64,000 nt of DNA, taken from contig JAJPGY010000032.1 of assembly GCA_021325555.1 (NCBI GenBank), positions 1-64,000 of the forward strand, in the 5' to 3' direction. Source of the DNA: Pseudomonadota bacterium (GTDB taxonomy: Bacteria; Cyanobacteriota; Vampirovibrionia; Obscuribacterales; Obscuribacteraceae). Positions 44,997 through 53,972 of this stretch are shown in pieces. Position numbers and translations under genes: made by a program. Positions within the stretch are counted from its first letter, which is position 1; each line of letters starts with the position of its first letter. The notes beneath the pieces are model-generated. The model was given only the letters and a program-made list of their open reading frames with translations, was not told the DNA's origin and ran no database searches.

Positions 44997-45970
44997 GCCC
45001 CGCGATAATTGAAGACCTCGTTAACCTGCGTCTGCCCGAGGCGCAGGTAAGGGCTACGTTGCTCGAGTTGACGCCGGACCGGATAGACCTGGCCGCCATC
45101 GATAACTTGCTTACGGCAATCTCGCATACGGTCACCGATGAGGCCGCGACGCTGAGCGATCTGGGCGCCGATGCCATCGACTGCGCGGGCACCGGCGGAA
45201 GCGGGCTCTCCCGCTTCAACACCTCGACGGCGGCGGCCTTCGTCTTGGCGGCCGGCGGCGCCAGGGTGGTGAAATGCGGAAACGTCGGCATAAGCGGGCG
45301 CAGCGGCAGCTTCGATTTTCTGGGCTCCCTGGGATTTCCCTCCATTATGCCGGTCGAGCTTCTCCAGGAATTGTATGCCGAGCACGGATTGATCTTTATT
45401 TTTGTTCCCCAGTTTTATCCGGCGCTGCAAGCGTTGGGTCCGGCCAGGAGGTTGCTGGGAGTGAGGACTGCCTTCAACCTGATCGGTCCCATGCTCAATC
45501 CGGCCAGACCCTCCTACCGCCTTTACGGGGTGAGCTGTTCTCAGGGGCAATCTCTGATTTCGAGCTATCTTTGCCAATCGGAGTCCATCAAAAAGGCCCT
45601 GGTGGTGCGAGGGGAGGACGGGCTGGATGAGGTGACCCACCCCGGAACCACCGAGCTATTCTCGATCGCGCCTCAAAATATACGGAAAGAATCGTTTCAC
45701 TCTCCTGCCAATGGCTTGAGCCCGCTACCGCAGGAGCCGCTGACTGCGGAGGCGAACGCGGCGGCCTTCCTGGCAATCGTGGCCGGCGAGGACACGATGT
45801 CCGCGCATTATCATCAGTTATGCCTGAACGCGGGCGCGGGGTTTCTGGCTGCTGAGAAAGTCGGTTGCATCGAGGAAGGGGCGAGATTGGCAGCCGAGCT
45901 GCTATCTTCCGGCGCTGTTCGAGAGAAGTTCCAAAATCTGAGGAGGTCATATGGCAATCGGGTTGGCTGA
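44990..45970 (+). CDS. trpD: Anthranilate phosphoribosyltransferase
   Basis: A 326-residue protein. The PRPP-binding loop is CAGTGGSGLSRFNTST, followed by KCGNVGISGRSGSFDFLGSLG and FNLIGPMLNPARP. It joins anthranilate to PRPP. The usual KHGN-R is KCGN-I here, a small change in a conserved loop, while the rest of the core is intact. It is not fused to TrpG, unlike in enterobacteria. It overlaps trpC by 20 bases. Confidence 0.96.
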
Positions 45971-46715
45971 GATTGTCGCCAATAAGCGCGCGGAGCTAGC
46001 CTCGCGAAAAGCGTCGGCCGTCGCCATCCTGGCAGAGCCGGTAGCACGCGCAGACGGCTCCTTTCTCCGCGCCCTGCAGTCCGGCGGGCTGAAATTGATC
46101 ACCGAAATTAAGCCAGCATCACCATCCGGCGGCATCCTCACGGACAACCTCGACCTCGGCAGTGTGCTTGCAAGTTACAACCGCCACGCGAGCGCCATCT
46201 CCGTTCTCACGGACAGCCAGTACTTCCAGGGCAGCCTCGGTCTGCTCTCCGAAGTGGCCAGCCAGTCGTGGCAGCCCTTGCTCTGCAAGGACTTCATCCT
46301 CGATCCCCTGCAGGTCTATGAGGCACGCCGCGCCGGTGCTCATGCCGTTTTGCTCATAGTAAAAATCCTCGACGATTCCACGCTGGCGGGACTGCATGAC
46401 ACGATCATCGCGCTGGGCATGACGCCTGTGGTCGAGGTTCAAGACGAAGGTGAGCTTTCGAGGGCTCTGGCAGTGAACCCTCAAATTCTGTTGATCAACA
46501 ACCGCGATCTCTCTACATTCGAGATAAGCCTTGAAACCACGCGGCGTTTGGCTCCACTCGTACCCCCGGCAGTGACACTGGTATCCGCCAGCGGCATTCA
46601 GACCCGCGCCGATATCGAGGAGCTTTTGCCTCTCTGCTCGCGTTTTCTCATCGGCTCCGTGCTCATGCAATCGGGCGATTTGGAGCAGAAGCTGAAGGAG
46701 TTGAAGGGCATATGA
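45951..46715 (+). CDS. trpC: Indole-3-glycerol-phosphate synthase
   Basis: A 254-residue (beta/alpha)8 barrel. Catalytic positions are in ITEIKPASPSGG, SVLTDSQYFQGSL, LLCKDFILDPLQVYEARRAGAH, VEVQDEGEL, INNRDLSTF and the final SASGIQT with a phosphate loop. Full-length IGPS, not fused to TrpF. It overlaps trpD by 20 bases and trpF by 4 (ATGA). Confidence 0.97.
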   Translation: MAIGLAEIVANKRAELASRKASAVAILAEPVARADGSFLRALQSGGLKLITEIKPASPSGGILTDNLDLGSVLASYNRHASAISVLTDSQYFQGSLGLLSEVASQSWQPLLCKDFILDPLQVYEARRAGAHAVLLIVKILDDSTLAGLHDTIIALGMTPVVEVQDEGELSRALAVNPQILLINNRDLSTFEISLETTRRLAPLVPPAVTLVSASGIQTRADIEELLPLCSRFLIGSVLMQSGDLEQKLKELKGI

Positions 46716-47359
46716 TCCCTGCCGTCAAGATCTGTGGCATCACAAGCCTGACCGACGCCGAAGCCGCCATTGCCAGCGGTGCCAGCTATATCGGGCTCAT
46801 CTTCGCGGACAAAAGCCCGCGCCGAATCAGCCTGGATGCCGCAAAAGAGATTGCCAGGGCGCTGAGGGGAAGAGTAAAGCTCGTTACCGTCTTTCAGGAC
46901 AGCCCTGTGGATCTCCTTGTCGACCATGTCTCCTACCTTGAGCCTGATCTGGTGCAGTACCATGGCAGCGAACCAGCGGAGTTGATCGCCACGCTCAAGC
47001 TGCCAGCAATAAAAGTGTTTCAACTCGACGCCACCTTCAACTGGGGCATGGTGCGACCGTACAGGAAGGTCGTAGATAAGATTCTGGTCGATCGCCCGAA
47101 GAAGGGCCCCTGCTCGGACTGGCTTTCCATGGCACTCGACCTGGTTATGACAGCTCCCGACGATCTCCCCGCTTTCTTTTTTGCCGGCGGTCTGAGTCCC
47201 GACAATGTTGGCACAGTGGTGGGACGGCTGAACGGGACCTGCCTTCATGGGCTCGATGTCGCTTCGGGAGTCGAGAGAGAGCCCGGACAAAAGGATCCGG
47301 CAAAGATTCGTGATTTCTGCCAGGCAGTCAGGGAGGCCGCAAAGGCATGCGTTCGCTAG
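46712..47359 (+). CDS. trpF: Phosphoribosylanthranilate isomerase
   Basis: A 215-residue (beta/alpha)8 protein. The catalytic cysteine is in [15 protein letters not shown], and phosphate and substrate contacts lie in [25 protein letters not shown] and [11 protein letters not shown], with [14 protein letters not shown] at the C-terminal end. It isomerises PRA to CdRP before TrpC. The gene order trpC-trpF with separate chains is normal. It overlaps trpB by 13 bases. Confidence 0.97.
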   Translation: MIPAVKICGITSLTDAEAAIASGASYIGLIFADKSPRRISLDAAKEIARALRGRVKLVTVFQDSPVDLLVDHVSYLEPDLVQYHGSEPAELIATLKLPAIKVFQLDATFNWGMVRPYRKVVDKILVDRPKKGPCSDWLSMALDLVMTAPDDLPAFFFAGGLSPDNVGTVVGRLNGTCLHGLDVASGVEREPGQKDPAKIRDFCQAVREAAKACVR

Positions 47360-48513
47360 GGAAGTTTGGCGCCTTTGGTGGCGCGTACGTGCCGGAACCG
47401 TTGATGCCGGCTCTGGAGGAGCTTGAAACTGCCTTCATGAAAGCCAGCGAAGACGAGCAGTTTCTCTGTCAACTGAGCGATCTTCTCAAGAGCTATGCCG
47501 GCAGGCCGACCCCTCTGTATCATGCGCGAAACCTGTCCCGGCAGTACGGCGCCCGGATATATCTCAAGCGTGAAGATCTTCTGCACGGCGGCGCTCACAA
47601 GACCAACAACGCAATCGGTCAGGCATTGCTCGCGAAGACTATGGGCAAGACGAGACTGATTGCCGAGACCGGCGCCGGGCAGCACGGGGTCGCAACAGCG
47701 ATGGCCGGGGCGCTTTTCGGCATGAAAACCGAGGTTTATATGGGCGAAATGGACATGGAGCGGCAAAAGCCCAATGTGTCCCGAATGCGGCTCCTGGGCG
47801 CCACCGTACATCCGGTCACTGCAGGCGGAAGGACGCTAAAGGATGCCATCAACGAGGCCTTGCGCGACTGGATCGCCAACGTCCGCGACACGCACTACCT
47901 GTTAGGCACGGCTGCCGGTCCTCACCCATTTCCCAGCCTGGTCAAGTTTTTTCAGCGCGTCATAGGTGACGAGTCAAGAAAGGCGTTTCTGGAGGGGTGC
48001 GGCAGGCTGCCCGACTATGTGCTCGCCTGCATCGGTGGCGGCTCGAATGCCATCGGAATGTTCGTGCCTTTTATCGCCGATCCGGACGTGACGCTGATCG
48101 GCGTGGAGCCGGCGGGCAAGGGATTGGAGACCGGCGAGCACGGGGCAGTGCTTGCCCGAGGAACCCCCGGCTGCCTGCATGGGATGAAGAGCATGGTGCT
48201 GCAGGAAGCCGACGGGCAAATTCATGAAACCTACAGCATGGCCGCCGGTCTGGATTATCCCTCGGTCGGACCCGAGCATGCTTTCCTCAAATCGTCCGGC
48301 CGCGCCCGATACGAGTGGGCCACCGATACCGAGGCGCTGGAAGCGTTCCACGACCTCTGCCGTTTAGAAGGAATAATCCCCGCCCTCGAAAGCGCGCATG
48401 CGCTGGCCTATGCCAGGAGGCTCGGCCCACAGGTCTCCCCGGAGACGACCATCCTCGTCAATCTTTCCGGGCGCGGCGACAAGGACCTCGAACAGGTGAT
48501 GAATCGTGACTAA
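47347..48513 (+). CDS. trpB: Tryptophan synthase beta chain
   Basis: A 388-residue PLP fold II enzyme of the TrpB1 type. Lys85 in [11 protein letters not shown] holds PLP, and the indole-channel and activity motifs [26 protein letters not shown] and [12 protein letters not shown] are all present. It condenses indole and serine to tryptophan. The start overlaps trpF by 13 bases and the end overlaps trpA by 8. Confidence 0.98.
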   Translation: MRSLGKFGAFGGAYVPEPLMPALEELETAFMKASEDEQFLCQLSDLLKSYAGRPTPLYHARNLSRQYGARIYLKREDLLHGGAHKTNNAIGQALLAKTMGKTRLIAETGAGQHGVATAMAGALFGMKTEVYMGEMDMERQKPNVSRMRLLGATVHPVTAGGRTLKDAINEALRDWIANVRDTHYLLGTAAGPHPFPSLVKFFQRVIGDESRKAFLEGCGRLPDYVLACIGGGSNAIGMFVPFIADPDVTLIGVEPAGKGLETGEHGAVLARGTPGCLHGMKSMVLQEADGQIHETYSMAAGLDYPSVGPEHAFLKSSGRARYEWATDTEALEAFHDLCRLEGIIPALESAHALAYARRLGPQVSPETTILVNLSGRGDKDLEQVMNRD

Positions 48514-49318
48514 CCGCTATCAGACGAGATTTTCGCAACTTCGAAGCGAAAACAAGAAGGCATTTGTTCCTTTCACCCTTCTTGGCTGGCCGAATAAATT
48601 CACTTCGCTCGCGATCATGGAAACAATGATCGACTGTGGCGCTTCCGCCCTGGAGCTGGGTTTTGCCTTCAGCGACCCGATCGCCGACGGCCCGACGATC
48701 CAGCGTGCCGCCTGCGCAACGCTGGCTTCTGGTTTCAAGGTATCAGACGGTTTCGAGCTGGTCCGTCAGGCACGGGCGTTGGATTCGGATATCCCCATTG
48801 GCCTGCTCGTGTACTACAATATGGTGCTGGTTCGCGGCACGGAATCATTTTTTCGCGAGGCCGCCGAGGCCGGCGCCGATGGGGTTCTGATCGCCGATTT
48901 GCCGCCGGAGGCGGCAGAAGAGATCACGCCGGCAGCAGCAAAGTTCGGCATCGCCCCGTTGTTCATTGTCTCTCCCCTCACCACGAGCGATCGTCTGGAT
49001 CTGATTTTACGCAGCGCCGGCGGCTTTCTCTACGCAGTGTCGCGCCTTGGCGTCACCGGTGTCCACGAGAAGTATGATGCGCAGCTGAAAGATCTGCTCG
49101 ACCGCGTACACAGGCAAACAGACCTGCCCGTGCTGGTCGGCTTCGGCGTCTCAACCCCCGAACAGGCCCGCCACATGATCGCTCTCGGCGCCGACGGCGT
49201 CATCACGGGCTCCAAGATATTTGATCTCGTGGATGCTGCACCAATAGAGGATCGCGAGACATCGCTTCGCAACTATCTGCGCTCGATGAGCGGTCCGGCG
49301 TCGGCAGTCAGATCTTAA
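48506..49318 (+). CDS. trpA: Tryptophan synthase alpha chain
   Basis: A 270-residue (beta/alpha)8 protein. The catalytic Glu is in [21 protein letters not shown] and the catalytic Asp in [12 protein letters not shown]. The phosphate site reads [13 protein letters not shown] and [15 protein letters not shown]. It cleaves indole-3-glycerol phosphate and channels indole to TrpB. It is the last gene of the operon; no clear terminator follows and a long gene-poor stretch begins. Confidence 0.97.
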   Translation: MTNRYQTRFSQLRSENKKAFVPFTLLGWPNKFTSLAIMETMIDCGASALELGFAFSDPIADGPTIQRAACATLASGFKVSDGFELVRQARALDSDIPIGLLVYYNMVLVRGTESFFREAAEAGADGVLIADLPPEAAEEITPAAAKFGIAPLFIVSPLTTSDRLDLILRSAGGFLYAVSRLGVTGVHEKYDAQLKDLLDRVHRQTDLPVLVGFGVSTPEQARHMIALGADGVITGSKIFDLVDAAPIEDRETSLRNYLRSMSGPASAVRS

Positions 49319-49890
49319 CCGGGTTGAGAACCGACCGTTGGCGCTGCAAGACAAGGCATACGCTTTCAAGGGCAGCGAACTTTGCAGGCTTCCGTATGTG
49401 TGCCACTGAGAAGCCCAAACATTCCTAAATGTGCAGCGCGCCCTCTTTTGCTTCCGGCATCCGAGGCGGATCTTGTGTACGCCATGATTTTGCGCCCAAG
49501 CCTCAAACGGTCGGTAAATACGCTTCCCGAGTCCGCGAGATCTCACCGCTGGGGGTGGTAAGCGGTACCTTGTACGCGACGGCGAAGCCATTGCCGAGGC
49601 CGGTGCCGTTGAGCGAATCATTAGAAATGCACACACGCTGGCTGGGAGTGCGCAAAACCCGTTCAGAATCGGCCCTACCAAAAACTAATAGTGCTGTGCT
49701 CAATCACAATCGTGCGCGGCTATCGGGATTCAACTGAGAAATATACCGATATCGGTTAAGTTTTTCCGCGACCTGCCGTACACTCGGGCAGTGAGATTAG
49801 ATTTAGGAGCGTGATTGGAGGATTTATCAATCCGCTTTGAACTTTTTTGCGGTGGCGATCGTTTACTAGATAGATATCGGAGAGGCTTCC
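49319..49890 (+). other. Gene-poor region after trpA (572 bases)
   Basis: No convincing gene. Composition is less GC-rich than the trp operon. A short leftward frame (49503-49703) encodes plausible-looking sequence (LGNGFAVAYKVPLTTPSG) but lacks a ribosome site and any family match I know; it may be a gene remnant. Confidence 0.45.
49745..49756. repeat. Perfect 12-base palindrome
   Basis: ACCGATATCGGT, followed by TAAGTTTTT. It lies 134 bases upstream of the zinc-ribbon protein gene. It could be an operator; as RNA it would form only a weak hairpin. Confidence 0.35.
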
Positions 49891-51108
49891 GTGAACACTG
49901 AATCTCCTTTTCCAGAATCTTCCGGTGGTCCGAAGCAAGTCTCTGAACCGCTGCTAGCCGCGTTGTGGCAGCAATTCAGTACTGATTTTCCCACCGCCAA
50001 GCATTGTATGGAAGAATTGTGCAAACGAGCCTATCAGGACAGGGCTATCGATTGTCGTCGTTGCGGGAGCAACGAGGTAGACAAAGGGTTCGGAGAAAGG
50101 ACTATCATTTGCCGGAGTTGCGGGGAGGCGACTTGGCTGACAGCAGGTACTTTCTTTCACCACATCCGCCTGCCCCAAGCCTGGCTTGCCGCCATCTGGC
50201 TAATGGAGCGCGGGGTAAGCATTAGCTCATGCCAATTTCACAAGCTAGCTGGCATCGCTTATTCCACGGCGTGGAACATCTTCAAGAAGCTGTCCACCGT
50301 GATCGAACGCGAAATGCCAGTTGAGTCCCAGACTCTCCCATCCTCACTCTTCTCCCGTGCAATCTGTAAACGCAGTCGGGAAACTCCGGCTAGATCGCAC
50401 CCACGTGCTGAGCAAGAGGACCTGGAAAGGAGCATGTCCGCTAATATGGGAGATGCTAGTTCGCCTGCATTCGCGGGAGCGAGCTTAACGCCTCCGGCGT
50501 CCGAGGAACTCGGATTGCGATCAGCTTCTCCGACACACGCCAGTCAAGAGGCTACCGAGACCAGCCAAACGGACCCACAGCATGGACAACCGTACGGCTC
50601 CGTCCAGATGTCACCCCAAGAGAAGAAGGTATTCGACTTGCTGACAGGGCAGGAGATGCACTTCGATGTCCTGTGCCAGCGCTCTGGTTTGCCAGCGGGT
50701 GAAGTGTCTTCGCTTTTGATCTTCTTGGAGTTGGCAGGTCATGTCGTGCGCCGACCGGGCGATTACTACATCCGCACAGCCGATGATATGTCCTCACAGA
50801 AATGTGCGATTGCTGCGCGGTCCGCCTTCCATGCCGGATTCACGGCCGAAGTAGAGAGACTGATGGTCGGCGCGATCAAGTTTTTGCGGGAGCACTATCA
50901 GGGCATTAGTCGCAAGTATCTGCAGAATTATCTGGCTGCCTACTGGTGCCGAATGGACCGGAAGCGATGGCCTCCGGGCTCGCTGATGCAGGCATGTCTT
51001 CGCCAGGGACCTATTCGCGACAAAGAGATCCGCTGCTATGTCTCGCCACTGTGCGTCCGCATTCCGCTCTGCCAACAAGATGAGTTCAGGATACGGTCCA
51101 GCGCATGA
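49891..51108 (+). CDS. Chimeric DNA-binding protein: IS1595-type zinc ribbon plus DprA-like winged helix
   Basis: A 405-residue protein from GTG 49891, with GGAGAGG 6 bases upstream. Residues about 20-140 resemble the zinc-ribbon N-terminus of IS1595/ISXO2 transposases: Cys55/58 and Cys74/77, then TAGTFFHHIRLPQAWLAAIW and a helix-turn-helix-like part. Residues about 150-245 are Ser/Pro/Thr-rich linker. Residues about 246-305 (EKKVFDLLTGQEMHFDVLC...SSLLIFLELAGHVVR) look like the DprA C-terminal winged helix. The end (FLREHYQGISRKYLQNYLAAYWCR) recalls the transposase C-terminus. The DDE catalytic core is absent, so it is probably a domesticated regulator. Confidence 0.72.
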   Translation: MNTESPFPESSGGPKQVSEPLLAALWQQFSTDFPTAKHCMEELCKRAYQDRAIDCRRCGSNEVDKGFGERTIICRSCGEATWLTAGTFFHHIRLPQAWLAAIWLMERGVSISSCQFHKLAGIAYSTAWNIFKKLSTVIEREMPVESQTLPSSLFSRAICKRSRETPARSHPRAEQEDLERSMSANMGDASSPAFAGASLTPPASEELGLRSASPTHASQEATETSQTDPQHGQPYGSVQMSPQEKKVFDLLTGQEMHFDVLCQRSGLPAGEVSSLLIFLELAGHVVRRPGDYYIRTADDMSSQKCAIAARSAFHAGFTAEVERLMVGAIKFLREHYQGISRKYLQNYLAAYWCRMDRKRWPPGSLMQACLRQGPIRDKEIRCYVSPLCVRIPLCQQDEFRIRSSA

Positions 51109-51580
51109 ATACGTGCTGGAGCTGACTGCAACTCCCTGCGACCACATACGACCGATCGCATGCCGGGCGCGGAAAGCAAAGGCTGTCGGGGTGCATTTTC
51201 TCTCAAGGATGGTGGCATGCCGGACTGTGAGTTCGACACACTCTGGACCTTCTCGCCGTTGCTGCTCAGCAATCCGGCTGCTGATTGGAAACGCCTGTGA
51301 CTACCCAGGCGACGTTGTTCTGCAGCGTGCATCCAGATCTTGTGCTCGCGCCGGCGAATGCCACCTCAACGCGACAATCAATGCGAGCGGGTATCGGTTG
51401 GCTATCTCCCCACCGCAAGGGGCGGCCTGTCCTGGTTAGCTCGCAGTCCGACTTCAACTTGCGTCAAAGCGAAGCCGCGTCTGTGAACGCGAGCCAAATA
51501 AGTTCCGCCCCGGGGGGGAGCCAGAATGCGGGACACTCCAGGTGGCCGGGGTAGGGTGCCCATGCGGTGAGACACAGTTG
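51109..51580 (+). other. Gene-poor region between convergent genes (472 bases)
   Basis: No gene supported. Several short frames lack ribosome sites and family content. Composition is lower in GC than the following genes. No terminal inverted repeats matching those upstream of the chimeric gene were found by eye. Confidence 0.45.
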
Positions 51581-53971
51581 TTACTGCCGCTTCTCGATTT
51601 GAGAGATCTGTTCCTGCTCCTTCCGGGCCTCGTCTTTCAGGGACAGTTGCTTGTAGGAGTCGAGCAGCGCCTTGTGGGCGTCGAGCAGGCCCGGATAAAG
51701 CTCCGTTGCCTTCTTGTAGCTCTCCGAGGCTTCCTTCCACTTGCCCTGGAAAGAAAAGGCATCGCCGACCAGCATGTAAGCCGGGGCGTAATAGGGATTG
51801 ATCTCCAGCGCCCGCTTGCCCTGAGCAAGGGCCTGCTGAGGGTCCTTCTTTTTCAAGAAGATCCGGCCAAGGGACTCCCAGGCAGCGTAAGATTTGGGGT
51901 TGATAGCGATGGCCTTGCGAATCTCCCCTTCGGCACCGGTCGCATCCCCCTTGGTCATGAGAACAAGCCCGAGCTGCCAGTGAGCGTCCGAATCCTTGTC
52001 CGTGTCCCCCGACTTGATTGCCACCGCCTGTGATGCCAGATCATATGCCCTGGCCAGATCTCCCTTCAGCTGTCTGGCGCGGGAGCCATCGATCAACCAC
52101 TGGACATCAGGTTTCTCCGCCTTCGGCTGCTGCTCCTGGAGCGTGCTCATCAGGTCGAGGGCCATGTCTGCTTTCTCAATCTTCAACAGGCTGTCGACGA
52201 CGGCATAGGACTGCTGTTTCTTTCGATCGCCAGGCATCTTGTCGAAGGCTTCAATCAACGCCTTGGCCGCGGAAGCGGTGCGATCCCTTAGCGCCTTCGC
52301 CTCGGCAAGCAGAAATTGATCGTAAGGATTGGACGCGGCGGCCTTGCTTGCCGCTGAGACTGCCTCAAGTTGAGAGCAGGCATCGGCATATCGTCCTTCC
52401 TCCAGAAGCAACGCCGCCAGGGAGCGCATCAGATCCAGGTGGCTAACCGGCCCGCCGCCGGACGGCCCGCTCAGCTGCTGCAGCGCGATCGCCGTGACCA
52501 TTGCCGCCTCCGCCTGCAGGTAATCCTCGTTTTGCGCGTAACAATAGCCGAGGGAAACAAGATCCTCCACCGAACTCGGATTAATGTTCAAGGCCCGCGT
52601 GTACTCCTTGGCCGCGCCGTTATAATCCTTGCGCTCGATGAAAAGCGTGCCGAGCTCTCTGTGCGGGAGGGGATTTTTCGGATCGAGATTCGCCGAGTTC
52701 TTGAACTCTCCTATCGCGTCGTCCAGCTTTCCGTCCAACCTGAGCGCCCTTGCCAGCCCCAGGTGCAGCTCCGCGTCTTTCGGCCTACGATCCACAGCGC
52801 GCCTGAACTCTTCCACCAGATCGTCGTATCTTCGCTCCTGCATCAGCAACTGCACGAGCCTTTGATGAGCAGCCGCGTTGTCCGGATCGAGCTTGAGCGC
52901 CTCGCGCAGGTTGTCCGCCGCCCGGTTAGTGTTGCCTGCCACCATATTCAGTGAGGCCAGCTCCACTAGCTCGAAGCCTTTGTCCTTGCCAAGATCCACC
53001 GCGACCTGCTGCTCCTTCAGCGCCTCGCCGATCTGCCCCTGGTATCGAAAAATGGTCGCCCTGACCCTGTGGTATTTTGCCTCCCCCGGGTCAATAGCAA
53101 TCGCCCTCTGCAGCTGGGTGAGAGCTTCTCGCAGCCGCCACTGCTGGGTGTAGATCTGAGCCAGCCGGTAATAGTTCCGCGCGTCTTTCGGGTTCGCCTT
53201 AATGCCGGCCTGCGCCGCATCGATCGCCCCGTCGAAATCATTTCTCAGCAGGCGAACGTCCACCAGGAGCTCTCTTGCCTCCTGAAAGTTCGGCTCGATA
53301 ACCAGCGCTTTCAGATAATCTGATTCCGCCTTCGCCGGATCCTTGAACCAGCGATCCTCAATGAACCCCAGCGTTCTATAACCCCAGGCAAAATCAGGAG
53401 CCAGCCTGACCACCTTCTGGCAATATCTCACCGCCGTTGCCGCCTGGCTGCGTTTTCCGGAGACAGCCGCCAGCGCGAAGTTGACGAGAACATCATCGGG
53501 CTTCTCCTCAGCCGGTTTCTTGAGCGCGCTTTCCGCATCGTCGAGCTTGCCGTCGCAGATCAAGCGGAATGACTGCACGATTTGGGCAGCCGCTTGATCG
53601 CCCTCGGCCGTCTTATAACCGGCGACCCGATCGGCAACTGCCCGGCATTCCTTGCACTTGCCCTGGAAGAGATATCCGAAGGCCAGCCAGCCGTCCAGCC
53701 CGGAAGGAGCCGATTCGCCAGCAGTCAGGCTTTCCAGGCGCGTTGTGGCACCGTCCCAGTCCCCGAGGTTGATCATGCGCAGGGTTTTTGCATCCAGCCC
53801 CGTGCTGGAGCCCTGCCGGCTGGCGGCAGCAGCAGCCGGCGTGACGGCGCCGGTGAACGACGCCGTCACGCCGACACCGGCAGAAAGCAGTGACGCAGCT
53901 ACAATCGTGGTCAGGACGGCATTAGGTTTTGCTGGCACGGATCGACAATCCCTCTGGCGGTTTGCCAGCAT
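51581..53971 (-). CDS. Large secreted TPR protein
   Basis: A 796-residue protein. The signal or anchor region (VLTTIVAASLLSAGVGVTAS) is followed by about 15-18 TPR units covering most of the chain (ARNYYRLAQIYTQQWRLREAL; AAHQRLVQLLMQERRYDDLV; PLPHRELGTLFIERKDYNGAA; AYMLVGDAFSFQGKWKEAS). It is a scaffold of the O-linked GlcNAc transferase-type superhelix without any catalytic domain. It starts 1 base after the mutS stop (TAAGATG), so it is co-transcribed with mutS, an unusual partnership. Confidence 0.88.
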   Translation of the reverse strand: MLANRQRDCRSVPAKPNAVLTTIVAASLLSAGVGVTASFTGAVTPAAAAASRQGSSTGLDAKTLRMINLGDWDGATTRLESLTAGESAPSGLDGWLAFGYLFQGKCKECRAVADRVAGYKTAEGDQAAAQIVQSFRLICDGKLDDAESALKKPAEEKPDDVLVNFALAAVSGKRSQAATAVRYCQKVVRLAPDFAWGYRTLGFIEDRWFKDPAKAESDYLKALVIEPNFQEARELLVDVRLLRNDFDGAIDAAQAGIKANPKDARNYYRLAQIYTQQWRLREALTQLQRAIAIDPGEAKYHRVRATIFRYQGQIGEALKEQQVAVDLGKDKGFELVELASLNMVAGNTNRAADNLREALKLDPDNAAAHQRLVQLLMQERRYDDLVEEFRRAVDRRPKDAELHLGLARALRLDGKLDDAIGEFKNSANLDPKNPLPHRELGTLFIERKDYNGAAKEYTRALNINPSSVEDLVSLGYCYAQNEDYLQAEAAMVTAIALQQLSGPSGGGPVSHLDLMRSLAALLLEEGRYADACSQLEAVSAASKAAASNPYDQFLLAEAKALRDRTASAAKALIEAFDKMPGDRKKQQSYAVVDSLLKIEKADMALDLMSTLQEQQPKAEKPDVQWLIDGSRARQLKGDLARAYDLASQAVAIKSGDTDKDSDAHWQLGLVLMTKGDATGAEGEIRKAIAINPKSYAAWESLGRIFLKKKDPQQALAQGKRALEINPYYAPAYMLVGDAFSFQGKWKEASESYKKATELYPGLLDAHKALLDSYKQLSLKDEARKEQEQISQIEKRQ

Positions 53972-53972
53972 C

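Noticed and set aside
49503..49703. Short leftward frame with protein-like sequence in the gap after trpA
   Set aside because: No ribosome site, no recognised family and no continuation in neighbouring frames; listed only as a possible remnant.
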